A stretch of DNA of 64,000 nt from Pegoplata infirma (GCA_963921195.1 OY992536.1:94531007-94595006), one strand, 5' to 3'. Shown: positions 11,095-24,520, numbered from the stretch's first letter. A program made the numbers and translations. The notes: generated from the letters alone by a model not told the origin.

Positions 11095-11370
11095 ACAACT
11101 TCAAATTTTTTTGATCATATATTTGAGATCATAGTTCAATTCTACTCTAACGCTTCATACCAGATTTTTATTCCACCCAGTGGCTGCTGTGCAGGCTTTC
11201 AAAAAAGGCAAAAATCGCGTTTTTTAGCATTTTCAACCGCGAATAATTAAAATTCTAGACGTGATGGAAAAATTTGGAGCACAGATTTGGAATCAGCGAG
11301 TCAAAATCTTTGAAAATTATATATGAAACTTTAAACCGGAACCAAAAACCTTCGATTTGTTGAGCGGTGT
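11095..11370. other. unrecognised insert between satellite blocks
   Basis: Higher-complexity sequence (CCACCCAGTGGCTGCTGTGC, GCAAAAATCGCGTTTTTTAGC) that separates the GTCATCAG satellite from its remnant. No open frame, no inverted termini seen. Probably a fragment of an old mobile element. Confidence 0.4.
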
Positions 11371-11387
11371 AATCTATGTCAGGTTTC

Positions 11388-11600
11388 AAATAAATGGCGC
11401 CCAACTTGGGGCTTTGGTCCTTTTGTATTATATGTCATCAAGTTGAACTGTTTTCTATAGAAACTGTTCTTGCTATAGAACACATGAGTAAACTGATGAC
11501 ATGTTCCTATAGAAAAATAATGAGTTGACTGTTGACATTTTTCTATTAAAAAGTCAAAAAGTCGTCCATCAGCTCTAATGACATTTTTCTATAGGGTCAA
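11388..11600. repeat. junction unit: tRNA-Lys motif joined to GTCATCAG satellite
   Basis: An array-1-type monomer (TGGCGCCCAACTTGGGGCTT near 11395, then GTATTATATGTCATCAAG and TTTTCTATAGAAA) runs directly into units of the GTCATCAG satellite (ACTGATGACATGTTCCTATAG). This is the physical link between the tRNA-Lys-motif satellites and the short bipalindromic satellites. Confidence 0.75.
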
Positions 11601-11659
11601 TTTATAGTTGCATATATTGAAAAAGTACTTTTTAAAATAGTACTAAATAGCCCCATGTC

Positions 11660-12610
11660 TAAAATAGCCCCATGTTGGGCGCCAAAAATTTAGCAAATTT
11701 ATTTTGTAATTTAAGTGTTCATTTATTTTTGAATTCTATTATAAAAAAGTAAAAAAAAATAAATATTTTGTTTAAACTAAAAGACAAAAGTTTTTCGCCC
11801 CACGTTGGGCGCCAATAAAAAAGTTTTTGGAAGTAAAAGTTACAATTAAAAGTTATCAGTAACCTGATTACATTTTCCTATAAAAAAGTCAAAAGACTTT
11901 TTTCGATAAGGGCCCCACGTTGGGCGCCAATACGAAAATGTTTTTCATAGTGAAAGTTATAAGCATTTGTTGCCTATATTTTGTAACTACAATGAAAATG
12001 GAATTTAAAAACAAATTGCTAAAAACTTAATGTAATTTTAAAATCACTTATCGAAATTGTGAATGTTACTTTTGATAAATTCTATAGAAATATTTTGTTG
12101 CTTGCACTTTTAACGCGGAAATGACAATTTTGCTCATTTATTATTGGTTTTTAGTTAATTTTTAAAGTTTTTCAATAAAAACATTTTTTATTTATATAAA
12201 TATTACTAAATAATCAAGCTCGAGGTCTTTCTTCTTTATTTCATACCTCCAATATTTCGTTATTCATTGAATAACATCATCAGGGACAGTACAAAAGTTC
12301 TTATAAGCTAGTGCGTTGCAGTTGCTGCTATTGTCGTCATAATAGTACTCACCCTTTTGTCTGTTGATACTGCATGCTCTCCGTTGTTGTAAATAAGTTT
12401 AGTTGTTATTCGACCTTTTTCTTAATATAAATAATAGTAAATAATCAAGCTCGAGGTCTTTATTATATTTTAAAATCTTCTTTATTTCATTCCTCTAATA
12501 TTTCGTTATTTATTGAATAACATCAGGGACAGCACAAAGTTAAGTTTATTTACTTTAAACTTAAGAAAACACAATTCTTTTGCTTAAGCCCCACGTTGGG
12601 CGCCATAGAG
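11660..12610. repeat. scattered tRNA-Lys motifs, reverse orientation
   Basis: Three perfect copies of GCCCCACGTTGGGCGCCA occur at 11797-11814, 11912-11929 and 12588-12605, and one copy with a single mismatch near 11668. All four face the opposite way from most motifs in arrays 2 and 3, and their flanks differ from each other. No LTR-like direct repeats surround them. Confidence 0.8.
12210..12540 (+). mobile_element. two left arms of foldback family X
   Basis: Two stretches (12217-12365 and 12400-12537) match the left arm of the foldback at 51.83 kb: AATAATAGTAAATAATCAAG, CTCGAGGTCTTT, CCTCCAATATTTCGTTATTC, CATCAGGGACAG, and in the first also CTTATAAGCTAGTGCGTTGC. No right arms follow, so both are truncated or internally rearranged. 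Confidence 0.75.
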
Positions 12611-12619
12611 ATGTATGTA

Positions 12620-14775
12620 TGTATTTGAAAAGTAAAAATGTTTCTAATTTATTTTCCATATTTATTTTTTTAATGATTTCCCCTAATATGTACTCATTTT
12701 AATGCATATTTTTTCAGTTTTGCGTTTCTTATCAATAAAACATTATTTTTTACTGTATTGTGGTCTTGTTTTTCCATAGGGCTTGTATGTGGGTTTAACG
12801 GAAAGTGGTTTTAGTATTTTTTTTTTTTTTTTGAAGATAAAAAACAACATTTTGTATTTGTTTTATGAAAACTCCTCTAACATACCGTAGAGGGGTGCTG
12901 GGGCGAAGGAGGAGGTGGTTGAAAGGAAGTGCAAGTGTGTTTATTGTACCATTTTTGCGGTTGTCAATATTGTTTCATTTTTCCTATACATGTTGTTATC
13001 AGAAAAACATATCAAGAAATCTTTTTTAAATTTCAACTCAGTGAAACTGAAATAAATGTTATAAAAAACCGGCAGTTTTTGGAATTAAGAAAAACTGTAA
13101 ATGCAGTTGTGTAAACAAGACCTTGAACCATCACTGAGCAATGTTTAAGGATTACCCCACTTTATCCGTAAAAGTTACAGAGGGTTAAAGTTGAAAAATC
13201 GATAAAAATGGCTTGAAATAATCCATAGTTTTTACATTATTTCGCTTTTTTTTTTAAGTTCTCCTTATATTTCAATCTTTTCCGGCATAACACAAAGTCA
13301 GTACATATAAGAGATTATTTTAATGTTGGTTTGATAGATGCTTCATCGCTTGGTAAGAAGTTATAAGACGGTTAAATTTTGAAACCAAAAATTAAGTGTT
13401 TTTAAATTTTCGAGGTTTTTTGATCAGGGATTTCGGCCCCCTCTATAAAATGAAAAAAGTTGAACTAGAGTTGGTAGCTGTTGTAATTCTTAACATTTTG
13501 GAATTAATCCCGTTAATGTGCCACGAATAGTTAAGGAGTTTCAGCAGATCAAAGTTCGCAAGAAAAAACGTAATTTTTTTAAAATACCAGTTTTTCGCGA
13601 GGCACATTCGCGGTTTTATTCGAAATTTGGTGGACTCTTGCGTAAACCGAGTTTTTTGTGAATTTACATAAAAAAATCACTGGCGGGTTTATAAAAAATA
13701 AATTGCAAAAATTTTATGGCATTTTTGAAAATTGTGCGAAATTTGCAAATCTGTTTCCTATTTTTTTTAGTAGCAATTAATGCATCATGTTCATTTTAAT
13801 ACACCAAAAGACGTGCCTTTACGAGTAGAACTGATTTGCTTTTTGACTTTTTACTTTAAGCCATTCTGAGCGGAAAGCGCGATGATTTTATATAAACCTG
13901 TTTTGATCTGGCACATCCAAGGCTTTACACGAAATCGAATGAAATTTTTTTTAAATGAAAGCCCACTTGATGTGTCATCATAAAATCACAGGCGGGTTAA
14001 AAAATTTTGATGATTATAGATTTTTTGGACCATATTAAATTTTCTTGTTATAAAAAAGCATCACCGATTTTTTTTTAACTACTGGTACAATGATACGATT
14101 TTCCGTGATTTTCTTCAGTAATACCAACGCGCATTGCCTAAATATGTTATAAAAAATTGTGAAACTTTTCTTTTACCGCGAATTAATCGCGATTTTAGGT
14201 ACTTAGATATTTTTTTTTTTAAATCGGTTGGTCATTAAAGGGTTAATTTTATATCATATATTTTAGAAGAAATGATATATCCTGGCATGTTTTAATAACG
14301 CATGCAACAAATGTGTAGAAAATAAAATCTTTAAAATATTTTTAAGATTTTTAAAACCGCTAAATCTTAAAACCGCCATAACCTTTGACCCCCTTGCGCG
14401 ATTTAATTGACGCAAACGAATTTCTTATTCTTAAATAGCATCTAATATTTATGCCAACTTTCATCGATGTGCCATCAAAACAAAAATCACATATTTTTTA
14501 ACTCAAAATTTAAGTCTAAAACGGAACTCCTCATATGTGGCAGAGCACTATCAATTTTTTTTTTTTTTAGCAAAGAAATTTTCCCTTCCACTACAGCTCT
14601 TTGTGATAATGTTGCTGGCTGCTGCTGCTACTTGGATTTGTGGCCCTTATTTTACTTATACAATTTATATAATGATGTGGCAATTTTGTTGGCGTTGTTT
14701 TTATATGTCACATGGTGTACACCATATAAATATATATATTCTAGTGACCACAATCTTTAGGGAATTCTATTTACC
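12620..14775. other. no gene recognised; probable old repeat
   Basis: Slightly less AT-rich between 13.1 and 14.45 kb, with recurring phrases such as CGCGGTTTTATTCG, GGCGGGTTAAAAAA or GGCGGGTTTATAAA and GATGTGYCATCA (13971, 14467), suggesting internal duplication of a decayed element. Stops occur in all frames and no catalytic motif can be read. Open frames at 14467-14875 are Phe-rich and Cys-rich without family resemblance. Confidence 0.4.
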
Positions 14776-14777
14776 AT

Positions 14778-17325
14778 ATTTGTGTACAAAATATGTATGC
14801 AGTAGCTGTTCAGTAAAAAAAAAAAAGAAACAGATAATGCACAGTAGTTGGAAATGGCAAACAAATTGCTTGTAGTTTATGGCGCCCAACGTGGGGCCTT
14901 AATCGAAAAGTCTGTGTCATTGAGTTTAATCAGAACACTAATATGGGTTTTCTCTTAAGTAACACATGGCAAGAGTCTGGGAGTTTTAACTGTTTTTGTT
15001 TTTGACTTTTTTCTCTTAAGTATCAAATGGCTCCCAACGTAGGGCCACAATCGAAAGAGTTGTTTTTTAAAAATTATATCACAAAACTAATATGTATGCA
15101 GTAGCTGTTCAGCAAAAAAAAAAACAGCTAATGCACAGTATTTCGAAATAGCAAACATGGCGCCCAACGTGGGGCCACTGTCGCAAGAGCTGTATCATTG
15201 TGTTTCATTAAAAATTTCTTTGGGTTTTTTCTCAAGTAACCGATGGCACGAGTCATTGAGTTTTAACACCAAGTTTTTTGACTTTTCTTCTCTAAAGTAT
15301 CAAATGGCTCCCAACGTGGGGCTATAATCGAAAGTGTTGTTTTTTAAGAGTTTTATCACAAAAATAATTTGCTTTGTTTAAGTAACACAAAATGGGACAC
15401 GGATGAAATGGTTCTGTCGTTGAATTATATCACAAAATTAATGACGCCGAACATATGTTGCTCAATCGAAAGCGTAGCATCTTTGAGTTTTATCACACAT
15501 AAAATTAGTTATTTTTTCTTAAGTGGAGTAACAATCAAAAGAGTTGTGTTTTTGAGTTTTATCTTAAGATTAAAATGTTTTTTTCTTGAGTGTATTACTC
15601 AATGGCGCCCAACGTGGGGCTTAATTCGAAAGTGTGTCTTTGAGAGTTATCACAAAAATAGTTTGATTTTTTCTATTAAGTAAAACATAGCGCTCAATGT
15701 AAAACACAATCGGAAGAGTTGTATTTACAGTTTTATAAACATTAATTATGCTATTTTTGTTAAGTGACACATGGCGCTCAATAAAGGGTAAATCGAAATA
15801 GGGTTTTCTTTGAGTTTTTCACAAAGAAATAGTTGTGTTTGATTTTAATCAAAAAAGAAATACTTGTTTTTCTTAAATAACTCATGGCGCCCAACTGAGG
15901 ACACAATCGAAGGAGTTGTGTTGTTGAGTTTTATCACAAAATAAATGACGTAGGGCCACAATCAAAAGCGTAGGGTCTTTGAATAAAATTAGTTATTTTC
16001 TCTGAAGTTATACATGGCGCCCAATATTGGTTGCAGTCAAAAAAGTTGTGTTTTTGACACATTGCACCCAATGTTGAGCTTTACTCGAAAGTGTTGTGTC
16101 TTTGAGAGTTATCACAAAAATAGTTTGATTTTTTCTCTTAAGTACAACATAGCGCCCTATGTGGAACACAATCCGAAGAGTTGTGTTTACAGTGTTATAA
16201 ACATTTATTTTGCTATTTTTGTTAAGTGGCACATGGCGCTTAATATAGGGCCACAATCGAAATAGGGTGTTTTTTGAGTTTTATCACAAAGAGTTGTGTT
16301 TTGAGTTTTATCAAAAAAGAAATATTTTATTTTCTTAAATAACACATGGCGCCCAACTTAGGACACAATCTTTGGAGTTGTGTCGTTGAGTTATATAACA
16401 AAATAAATGATGTAGGGCCACAATCAAAAGCGTAGCGTCTTCGAATAAAATTAGTTAGTTTCTCTGAAGTTACACATGGCGCCCAAAGTCAGTTAACAGT
16501 CAAAAAGTTGTGTTTTCGCTTTTTATCGTAAAATTAAATTGTTTTTTTCTTAGCGCCCTAAGCGGAACTTGACTATAACAGTTGTTTCTTTGAGATTTAT
16601 AAAAAAAATATTTGATTTTTTTTTCTTAAATAAAACATAGCGCCCAATGTGGGTCAAAAATGTTTTTGAGTTTTATAAACATTTATTTTGTTATTTCTGT
16701 TAAGTAATACATGGCGCTCAATATAGGTTTACAATCGTCAAAGTTGTGTCTTTGAGTTTTATCACAAAGATAGAGTTGTGTTTTAAGTTTTATTAAAAAA
16801 GAAATAGTTTTTTTTTTCTTAAATAACACTTGGCGCCCAACTTAGGACACAATCGAAGGAGTTGTGTCGTTGAGTTTTATTGCAAAATATATGACGCAGG
16901 GCCCTAACCAAAAGCGTAGCGCCTTTGAGTTTTATCACAAATAAAATAGTTATTTTGTCTTTAGTTACACATGGCGCCCAATGTGGGGTAACAGTCAAAA
17001 AATTTGTTCTTTCGCTTTTTATCGTAAAATTAAATTGTTTTTTTCGTAAGTAACACATGGCATCCTACGCGGTGCTTGACTCGGCACAGTTGTTTCTTTG
17101 AGATTTATCACAAAAATATTTGATTTTTTTTTTCTTAAATAAAGCAGCGCCCAATGTGGGGCAAAAATGTTTTTTGAGTTTTATAAACATTTATTTTGTT
17201 ATTTCTTTTAAGTGACACATCGCGCTCAATATAGGGTCACCTTTAAATTAGGTTTTTTTTTTGAGTTTTATTACAAATTTTTCTCCTGTCAATACTTGGC
17301 GCCCAACATGGGGCCGCAATTGAAA
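14778..17325. repeat. tRNA-Lys-motif satellite, array 2
   Basis: About two dozen monomers of roughly 75-150 bp, each with a version of TGGCGCCCAACGTGGGGC in + orientation (perfect at 14880-14897, 15158-15175 and 15603-15620; one mismatch near 15305 and 17298; progressively decayed elsewhere). The motif is preceded by CTTAAGTAACACA and followed by CACAATCGAAAGAGTTGTG and TTTGAGTTTTATCACAAAAA. These flanks are unrelated to those of arrays 1 and 3. A ~75-bp segment (ATGTATGCAGTAGCTGTTCAG onward) precedes both the 14880 and 15158 motifs, which indicates local duplication. Open frames are products of the repeat. Confidence 0.85.
15771..17295. repeat. ~470-bp higher-order repeat in array 2
   Basis: Variant motifs recur in the same order. 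GCGCTCAATATAGG-type copies lie at about 15771, 16231, 16711 and 17219; ACTTAGGACACAATCGAAGG-type at 15884, 16347 and 16829; CATGGCGCCCAAWGT-type followed by CAGTCAAAAA at 16011, 16480 and 16969; and ATAGCGCCCAATGTGG-type at 15688, 16149, 16639 and 17144. Steps are roughly 460-505 bp, so the array grew by amplifying a multi-monomer unit after the monomers had diverged. Confidence 0.8.
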
Positions 17326-17329
17326 TATT

Positions 17330-18190
17330 TGTATCTTTCAACCGAATTGATGCAGCCAAAAAAAAAATTATTTTGTTTTTCGCTTTACTGTGCATTTTAT
17401 TCAATATATCTACTATATTGTTTATACTCTTGGGATCATAACTATTTATTAGAAAATTTTCTAGCGAAATTGCAAAAAAAAAAATATATACTAAAATGAA
17501 TAGAGAATATTTGTAATTCATTGTTTTTAGTTTTTTTTAGTATTTTTTTTTTTGTTTGCTATTATTTTATTCATATTTATTTTACAGTGTATCCCATGTA
17601 CTTTAAAGCTAATGTGAAAATACAATTTTTATAGCTGTCTAGGGAATTTTGAGTATGTTTTTTTTTTTTTTTTTTTTTTTATTTCATCACATCCTTCCTT
17701 TAAGTTTAAAATCGAATTGAATTCACATCTTTTATGCATCACGTTTGTTGGTTTGTAACCATATGCTATTTGTGTTTAACTGCAAATGGTTTGTCCAGAG
17801 TTTTCAAACCCTCAAAATATGTTGATATTGTTTTTTTTTTTTTGTGTTGGTCTCACGATGAAGTGTCAAATCATTTGGTTTTTGTTATTTTTTTCACCAT
17901 TTTCTTAAATTTTTTTTTGGTTCAATAAATTCTAGATACATGTTCGTTGTATGGTTTTTATACACAATTTGATAAACATGTGAAAGAAAACATGTTGAAA
18001 ATTCACATATTCTTGTTGGTGTGATGTACACTTTTTTTTTGTGTATTTCTCTCAAATTCGATAAATATTTAGAAAATTAATGGTTTTCATACTTGAATTT
18101 GAAAAAAAAAAATTTGTTGACAAATTTTTTGTTGCTACATGTTTTGTAGCTATCTTGAAAATTATCAGTAAAGAAAAGAAGATAAATGAT
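17330..18190. other. AT-rich DNA with long poly-T, no gene recognised
   Basis: A T run of more than 20 bases lies at about 17658-17680. Nothing else can be assigned. Open frames at 17212-17521 and 17734-17928 are not convincing as coding. Confidence 0.5.
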
Positions 18191-18199
18191 AGAAAATTT

Positions 18200-19850
18200 A
18201 AGTTGAATTAATAAAAAAAGAAAAATTTAAGGGAAAGTTTGTTTACAGGAAAAATACTTTACTTTTTGAAATATTTTTGGTATTTCTTTTTAACATTTTT
18301 GAAATTTTTTAAGTAAAATTATCGCAAATTTAAAATTTAATAAGTTTAATTGCAAATTTCGCAATATTACACAATTTTTTGTGTAATTTTAATACTTTGT
18401 TAGAGCTCACATACTTTTAGCCATTTATTTTTGTACTGTTTCCATATTTTAAGTACAAATTTAATAAATAAAACTTAAAAGTTCACCAATTTTAAAATTA
18501 CACAAATTTTTGTGTAATAAAAATATATCGTTAAAACTAACACACCGCACTTTTAGAATTTATTTTTTCCTTTTTTTTTAAATTTTTGAAGGAAAATGTT
18601 CTTAGATTAAAAAATCTGTTAAAAAATAAAATCCATTGGAAAATTTTAGTAGAATTTGAAAAATGTAAAAAATTTAAGGAAAAGTTTGTAAACAGGAAAA
18701 ATACTTAATTTTTTTTTAATATTTTTGTCATTTCTTTATTTTATTTTTGAAATTTTTTATTTAAAATTATCAAAAATTTTAAATTTATTATTTATTTCAC
18801 AATATTACACATTTTTTGTGTAATTTTACTACTTCGTTAGAACTTACATATGTAAACCATTATTTTTTTCCACTTTTACGTACTTTAAGTGCAAATTAAA
18901 AAAAATCTTAAAATTTCTACAAATTTAAAATTACACAAATTTTTGTGTAATAAAAATATATCGTTAGAACTAACACACCAGACTTTTAGATTTTATTAAA
19001 TCATAATTAAATATTTTAAAGAAAAATTTTCTTAAATAGAAAAATCTATTAAAAAAATAAAGTCTATGGAAAATTTTAGTAGAACTCCAAAAACGGAAAA
19101 TTTAAGGGGCAGTTTGTATACAGGAAAAATACTTTACTTTTTTTCCATTTTTGACAGTTCTTTATTCGATTTTTAAAATTTTTTAAGTAAAATTATTACA
19201 AATTTATAATTTATTAAGTTTAACTGCAACTTTCACAATATTACACAGTTTTTGTGTAATTTCAATACTTCGTTAGAACTTACACATTTAAACCATCTAT
19301 TTTTTCCACTTTTACATACTTTAAGTGCAAATTTAAAAAAGAAATCTTAAAAGTTCAACAAATACAAAATTACACAAATTTGTGTGTAATAAAAATATAT
19401 CGTTAGAACTAACTCACCAGACTTAAAGCATTTATTTATTCCTAATTAAATATTTTAAAGAAAAATTTTCTTAAATAGAAAAATCTATTAAAAACAAAAA
19501 AGTCTATTGGAAAATTTTAGCAGAATTTAAAAACAGAAAATTAAGGGAAAGTTTGTATACAGGAAAAATATTTTACTTTTTCAATATTTTTGGTATTTCT
19601 TTATTCAATTTTTGAAATTTTTTAAGTAAAATTATCAAAAATTTGAAATTTATTAAGTTTTACAGCAAATTTTCAATATTACACATTTTTTTGTGCAATT
19701 TCAATACTTCGTTAGAACTTCTACATTTTAACCATTTCTTTCTTCAACTTTTACATATTTTAAGTTCAAATTTAATAAACAAATCTTAAAAGTTCACCAA
19801 ATCTAAAATTACTCAAATTTTTGTGTAATGTAAATGTATCGTTAGAGTTA
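18200..19850. repeat. ~440-bp tandem repeat with TTACACA palindromes
   Basis: Four units, marked by GGGAAAGTTTGTTTACAGGAAA-type starts at about 18231, 18680, 19107 and 19545. Each unit contains two copies of the palindrome TTACACAATTTTTTGTGTAA, about 132 bp apart, then about 306 bp to the next. The phrases TCGTTAGAACTAACACACC and TTCAACTTTTACATACTTTAAG-like text recur in each. The palindromes are better conserved than the DNA between them. Confidence 0.85.
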
Positions 19851-19859
19851 ACATGTTTT

Positions 19860-21790
19860 TAGCGTTTATTTATCCCTTTTTAACATGTTTGAAGGAAAAT
19901 TATCTCAAATTGACAAATATATTAAATTTTGCAAAAAACTGCAATATTACACAATTTTTTTTGTAATTTCAATATATTCTTAGGTTCAGCACTTTTATAT
20001 ATTCTAAGTACAAATTTATTAGAAAATTCTAAAAAGTTCACCAAATTGAAAATTACACAAATTTTTGTGTAATATCAATTATATCGTTAGAACTTACACA
20101 CTTTTAGCATTATTCCCTTCTTTACCTTTTAAAAGGAAAATGGTCTCAAATTAAAAAATATATTAAATTTTGCAGAAAACTGTAATATTACACAAATGTT
20201 TGTGTAATTTCAATAATTTCAAACATTATTTAATTTCTCCTTCACCTTCTTTATTTATTCCTCCTCTACATTTTTTAAGCAAAATTTTCTCAAATTAAAA
20301 AATCTATTAAATTTTACTGGAAACAGCAATATTACACAAATTTTTGTGAAATTTAAGTAGATGCTCAGAAGTGACACACTTTAAACATTAATTTATTCCT
20401 TCTTCACATTTTTAAGCAAAATTCTTAAAAATAGAACAATATTTAAACTTACAGAAAAATTGAATATTACACATTTTTATGTGTAATTTTAATACTTTGT
20501 TAGAGTTCACATATTTTTAGCATTTATTTATTCTACTTTAACATATTTTAAGTATAATTTTCAAAAACTTCAAAAATCTAGTTAACATTATAGCAAATTG
20601 CTATGTTACACACATTTTTGTGTAATTTTAATACATCATTAAAACTATTACACTTTTAGACTTTATTTAAACTTCCTTTACATTTTTAAGTAAAATTCTC
20701 ACAAATTAAAAGATATATTTAATATTATAGAAAATGGAAATTTTACACACATATTTGTGTAATTCCAATACATAATTTTTACGTTATCATTTAGCACACT
20801 TTTAGGTTTAATTTATTTTGGCTTTACATTTTTAAAGTAAGACCTACAAAAATAAAAAAAAAATATTAAATTGTGTAGCAAATTGCAGTATTATTGCACA
20901 CATTTTTGTGTAATTTCAATGAATTACTAGCACTTATTTATTCCACATAAACACTTTTAAAGGGAAATGTTCACAAATTTAAAAAATCTAGTTAATTGTA
21001 TTAAAAATTGCCATATTACACATATTTTTGTGTAATTTCAATTCATCATTAAAACTAATACACTTTTAGACTTCCTTTACATTTTGAAGTAAAATTCTCC
21101 CAATTTAAAAGATCTATTAAATTGTATAGCAAATTGAAATTTTACACACAAATTTGTGTAATTCCAGTACATCATTACTACATAATCATTTAAACACACT
21201 TTTAGGTTTAATTTATTTCTCCTTTCCATTTTTGAAGTAAGATTTGCACAAACAAAAAACTGTGTAGAAAAATGCAGTACTATTACACACATTTTTGTTT
21301 AATTTCAATACATCTCTATAACTTACAACTTCTTGCCTTATTTTATTCTACTTTTACATTTTTTTAGCACAATTGTTCACAAATTAAAAATCTTTAAACT
21401 TACATTAAAATGTAATGTTACACATTTTTTGTGTACTTTCACTACATCAAGCATTTTTGATTTAGCATTTTTGATTCCTCTTAAAATATTTTTTAAGTAT
21501 GATTTTCACAAAGTGAAAAATTTGTTAAATTTACAGCACATTGTGGTATTACACAATGTGTAATATGTGTCATACACATATTTTTGTGTAATTTTCAAAA
21601 CATCGCTGGAACTTATACATTATTTTATTCCACTTTAAAATTGTTTAAGCTAATTTTTTCACATTTAAAAAAATAATTTAAATTTTCAGCAAAATGTAAT
21701 ATTGCACTTATTTTTGAGTAAATTTAATAAAAATGTTATATTACACTCTTTTGTGTGTATTTTAATTTAAATAAAATTGGAATAGAATAT
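19860..21790. repeat. ~137-bp periodic TTACACA palindrome array
   Basis: The TTACACAAATTTTTGTGTAA palindrome recurs about every 104-155 bp, most often 130-145 (near 19945, 20049, 20187, 20331, 20463, 20606, 20744, 20899, 21017, 21152, 21283, 21417, 21550, 21695). The intervening DNA is strongly diverged (TTTATTCCTYCTTTACATTTT and similar). This looks like the ancestral monomer of the neighbouring 440-bp unit. The small open frames here lie in repeat. Confidence 0.8.
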
Positions 21791-23200
21791 AAATACTTGG
21801 TTTGATGAAAATAAATGTACAATTTATAATACTACGTGAACATTTTCTGAAAGATTTATTTCATTAAAAAAATTACACAAAAAAATGTGTAATTTTTTAT
21901 TTTAAAGTACAAAAAAAAGTATAAATACCATGCTCTGTACTAAAATTTTTTAATTTACGTAAAAATATTTTAATTGAGAGATATACTTAAAAAAAGTGTA
22001 AAATTACACATTAACTTTAAAATGTGTGGATATAAGTTTAGTTAGGATTTTAACAAAATTTGTGTAAAAATACACTTAAAAAAACATTTTGATGTTGCAC
22101 TAAAAATATACTCCAAAAAAAACTTACAAGGGAGATTTTTCACTGGACACCAACCGATTGTCCTGAAACTTGCAATGGGAAGGAGGGGACAAAAATAAGA
22201 GTTACCTGTTTTTTGCTTATGAATGAATGCAAAATCAAAATATTTTAAATATTTAGATTTTTTTTCGCAACGCTTTTTTGATTTAAGATTTTACACCAAA
22301 AAATGTGGAAAAATACATTTACTTTAAGAAACCAGTCTCAGAAAGTAAAATAAGTGTAAAATTAGATGAACCTATTGTGTTTAACAAACATTAAATACCT
22401 ATAAAGAAAATACACAAAAAAATGTGTAAAATTACACCATTTGTATTTAATTTATAAAATATGTTTTTTTTCTACTTAACAACTAAAGAATTTAACTTTC
22501 TTTTCTATTTTTTATAATATTTAATAAAGGAAGTTTAAAAAATTGTTATTAAAATTAATTAATATTCAATTTAAAAGTGAAATCATATACTATACATAGT
22601 AATTTTTTCACAAACATATCCACACAATTATATGACTCCCATATAGTAAATATATATAAAAATATAATACAATTGCATTGTTATTGGTCAATTAATTGCA
22701 CAAAATAGTAATAATAACAATAATTAGAGAAAACCATTTTATTAAAAAAAAAAATCTATAACAATAAAACTTTCACTTTAAAAACATTTACTGGAGGTTT
22801 TTTTATGCTACTATAATTTTTACAGCAATAATAAAATAAAACAAATGAACGAAATAAAATGTTTTAAAATTATAGGAGTTTTAAATTACAATGTATTTTA
22901 TCTTATAATCAGTTCCATTATGTGTTATTATCATTATTCTTATTGTTATTGTGGTAGTTTGGTGTTTTTGTCATAATTTTACCATATTTTTAACCTACTT
23001 TTTTTGCTTTACAAAAAACTTCAAAATAAAACTTTAGGAGACATAAAAGGCACTTTTTTTTGAAGGGTTTAGACTGAAGCTTAAAAACCAAGCTAAAAGC
23101 TCAGAAACGGTTACCTAAATAAGATTTTGCAGCAATTTGTTAAAAATACAAAATTTCTAATATTACTTTTTAATTGCAAAATTAAAAAAAAAAAATTTGG
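21790..23200. repeat. decayed TTACACA-type repeats and AT-rich DNA
   Basis: Scattered palindrome halves (AAAAATGTGTAAAATTACAC near 21880, 22010 and 22415). From about 22440 to 23200 there is plain AT-rich sequence with A and T runs and nothing assignable. The phrase GTCCTGAAACTTGCAATGGG near 22160 is of higher complexity but has no recognisable identity. Confidence 0.5.
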
Positions 23201-24397
23201 GTTTTTTTTCGTTACAAATATTTATTTAATAAAAATACACAAAAAATGTGTAAACTGTTGTCCTTAAAACGGTTAAAAAATAATTTTACAAAAAGTTTAA
23301 AACCCATCCGAGTTTAAATTCCCAAATCCTTAAAATCGCAAATATATAAGTAAAATAAAGGATTAAACAACAAAAGTGTGTAAAATTACATTTTCATTTT
23401 AAAAGGCTTGCTTGGTTTATTTAAAATACTACTAAAATTCCAATTTAGCTAGTAACTAAATTTTAGTTTGTACAAAATATTTTAAATATTTGTTTTTAAA
23501 AAAATACAAGAAAAATGTGTAAAATTACATTTTCTTTTTAAAATGTTAAGAAAAATAATAAGTAATTCTTAAATTTATACAAACTATAAATAAGATATTC
23601 CAATTGAGGTATATCATGTATTCTTGTTATCAAAAATATTTGTTTGATAAAAATACAAAAAAAAATGTGTAAATTGACGTCTTTAAAACGGTAAAAATAT
23701 ATCAAATATACACACAAAAATGTGTAAAACTATATTTTTTCTTAAAATGTGTAAAACTATATTTTTTCTTGTTTAATTTATAAAAATAAGTTTCGAAATA
23801 AGCTAGAAAACATTTAAAATCAAATATTTGTTTCAAAACGATAATAGAAAAATGTGTAAAATTACATGTTTTTTTTTTTAAATTTTATGAAATATTGTAG
23901 AAATAATTCCACCGTTTATACAAACTATAAAAAACACATTCCAATTGAGATATGACCTGTATTCTTGTTATCAAAAATACTTATTTAATAAAAATACAAA
24001 AAATGTGTAAATTTACATATTTGAAACGGTAAGAAAAATTCTACAAATATTTTAAAACCCATCAAAGATTTGTTTTATATCTTAAAAATAAAATCCCAAT
24101 TTAGCTAGAACATACAATTCAAAATCAAATATTTCTTTTAAAAACACTACACAAAATATGTGTAAAATTACATTTTTATTTTAAAATCTTATGAAAAATA
24201 TTACAAGTAATTCTTAAATGTATACAAACTACAAATAACATATTCTAACTGAGGTTAAACTTGAATTCTTGTTATCAGAAATATTTATTTAATAAAAATA
24301 CTCAAAAAAATGTGTAAATTTACGTTTTTAAAATGGTAAGAAAATTTTTACAAATAGTTTTAGTTCAAGATAAAAACTGAATATTTGTATAAAAAAA

Positions 24398-24520
24398 TCA
24401 AATTCTATATTTTGAGTAGGTTTAGTCTAGCTCGAGGTCATTATTTCCTTTACTAATTTAAACTATAATAATATCATAGAATAATTTTCAAGAAAATAAT
24501 TTTTTTATATTTTAACTATA
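24398..24520 (+). mobile_element. solo left arm of foldback family Y
   Basis: TATTTTGAGTAGGTTTAGTC, then CTAGCTCGAGGTCATTATTT, then TTTCAAGAAAATAATTTTTT. It matches the outer part of the complete foldbacks at 50.8 and 52.7 kb. The right arm is absent. Confidence 0.7.

Noticed and set aside
14880..17325. CRISPR-like array (regularly spaced short motif)
   Set aside because: The intervening DNA is homologous between units rather than unique spacers, and the sequence is clearly animal.
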